From DASWHX01 sp036397995 (lineage in GTDB: Bacteria > Bacteroidota > Bacteroidia > Cytophagales > Cyclobacteriaceae): a stretch of DNA of 7,026 nucleotides. Below are positions 6,890 through 7,026 of this stretch, piece by piece. Below the pieces are notes generated by a model that saw only the letters and a list, made by a program, of their open reading frames with translations, was not told the DNA's origin and made no database searches. Position 1 is the stretch's first letter. Each line of letters starts with the position of its first letter. The stretch spans positions 1 to 7,026 of the forward strand of contig DASWHX010000182.1 of NCBI GenBank assembly GCA_036397995.1. Reading direction: 5' to 3'. The position numbers were made by a program, and so were the translations under genes.

Positions 6890-7012
6890 CTAACTCTCCC
6901 AGCCTTCGAACACACCGCTCTTTTAAGAGAGGGGTCGGGGGTGAGCAAGTTTTCTAACTCTCCCGCCCTTCGGGCACACCGCTCTATTAAGAAAGTGGCC
7001 GGGGGTGAGTAA
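6886..7012. repeat. Right copy of the 127-bp perfect direct repeat
   Basis: It is identical to 6032-6158. The match begins in the ATTT before the unit at 6890 and stops at GTGAGTAA, exactly where the array gives way to unique sequence, so the right edge of the block coincides with the edge of the duplicated segment. Confidence 0.93.
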
Positions 7013-7026
7013 CACCAAGGCTACAA

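Larger units (their letters stand above)
5854..7012. mobile_element. Putative repeat-plus-nuclease element: palindromic repeat arrays enclosing a DUF559 gene
   Basis: The whole block is set apart from its flanks by GC-rich repeat units and by the single nuclease gene inside it. It starts with a truncated unit at 5854, about 80 bp upstream of the 'asparagine synthetase B'-family start, and ends at 7012, where ordinary sequence (CACCAAGGCTACAA) resumes. No transposase, terminal inverted repeat of the classic IS kind, or target-site duplication is visible. I infer a REP-like repeat family associated with a DUF559 nuclease, comparable in layout to REP sequences around RAYT transposase genes but with a different protein. 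It could equally be a repeat hotspot into which the gene was inserted, or a degraded remnant. Confidence 0.4.
6783..7012. repeat. Right array: four palindromic units
   Basis: This is the same unit family as the left array and in the same orientation. Units start at 6783, 6851, 6890 and 6954. The first overlaps the last codon and stop of the nuclease gene. The second is a short deletion derivative. The last two form the exact copy of 6032-6158. The array ends at 7012, inside the usual GTGAGTAAG tail. Confidence 0.92.

Noticed and set aside
6718..6948. A 76-codon minus-strand reading frame running through the repeats
   Set aside because: It is antisense to the nuclease gene and then reads repeat sequence (THPQPLS-like phrases), the usual spurious product of such GC-rich repeats.
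5841..7020. Target-site duplication at the ends of the repeat block
   Set aside because: Left flank (TTTTAACCTTGAA) and right flank (CACCAAGGCTACAA) share no direct repeat. The short CAAGG similarity is inverted and weak.

Overview
The window looks like chromosomal DNA from a member of the Bacteroidota, perhaps a marine or cold-environment member of the Cytophagales. The grounds are an AT-rich base composition, a lack of clear Shine-Dalgarno sites before the genes, and the gene families present. These are a large secreted protein pairing macroglobulin-like (MG2) domains with a TonB-receptor plug, a lipoprotein alkaline phosphatase close to the Antarctic strain TAB5 enzyme, and the Bacteroidota family usually (and misleadingly) named 'asparagine synthetase B'. 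The genus cannot be fixed from the sequence alone.

Layout: (1) 1-567, minus strand: the first 189 residues of a secreted beta-propeller protein, probably an S9 (prolyl-oligopeptidase) family peptidase, cut by the window edge. (2) 568-800: AT-rich divergent intergenic region. (3) 801-3233, plus: MG2/plug protein of 810 residues with no beta-barrel. (4) 3347-4474, plus: alkaline phosphatase lipoprotein of 375 residues with all catalytic residues visible. (5) 4552-5775, minus: 'asparagine synthetase B'-type protein of 407 residues, convergent with the phosphatase. (6) 5854-7012: a GC-rich block of palindromic units, mostly 63-68 bp, about nine on the left (5854-6413) and four on the right (6783-7012), enclosing one small DUF559 nuclease-like gene (6436-6786). 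Ordinary sequence resumes after 7012, so both edges of the block appear to lie in the window.

Genes 1-5 look like ordinary cell-envelope functions: a secreted peptidase, an outer-membrane or periplasmic MG2/plug protein, phosphate release from organic phosphates, and an exported protein of unknown role. They are on alternating strands, and only the MG2/plug and phosphatase genes could be co-transcribed.

The part that stands out is 5854-7012. The nuclease gene sits inside a repeat array, its stop codon is supplied by the first bases of the right-hand repeat, the two units touching it carry intact hairpins while many others are degraded, and a 127-bp two-unit block occurs identically on both sides. 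I infer a REP-like repeat family linked to a DUF559 nuclease, possibly a selfish or domesticated element. Mobility or nuclease action on the repeats is not shown by the sequence.
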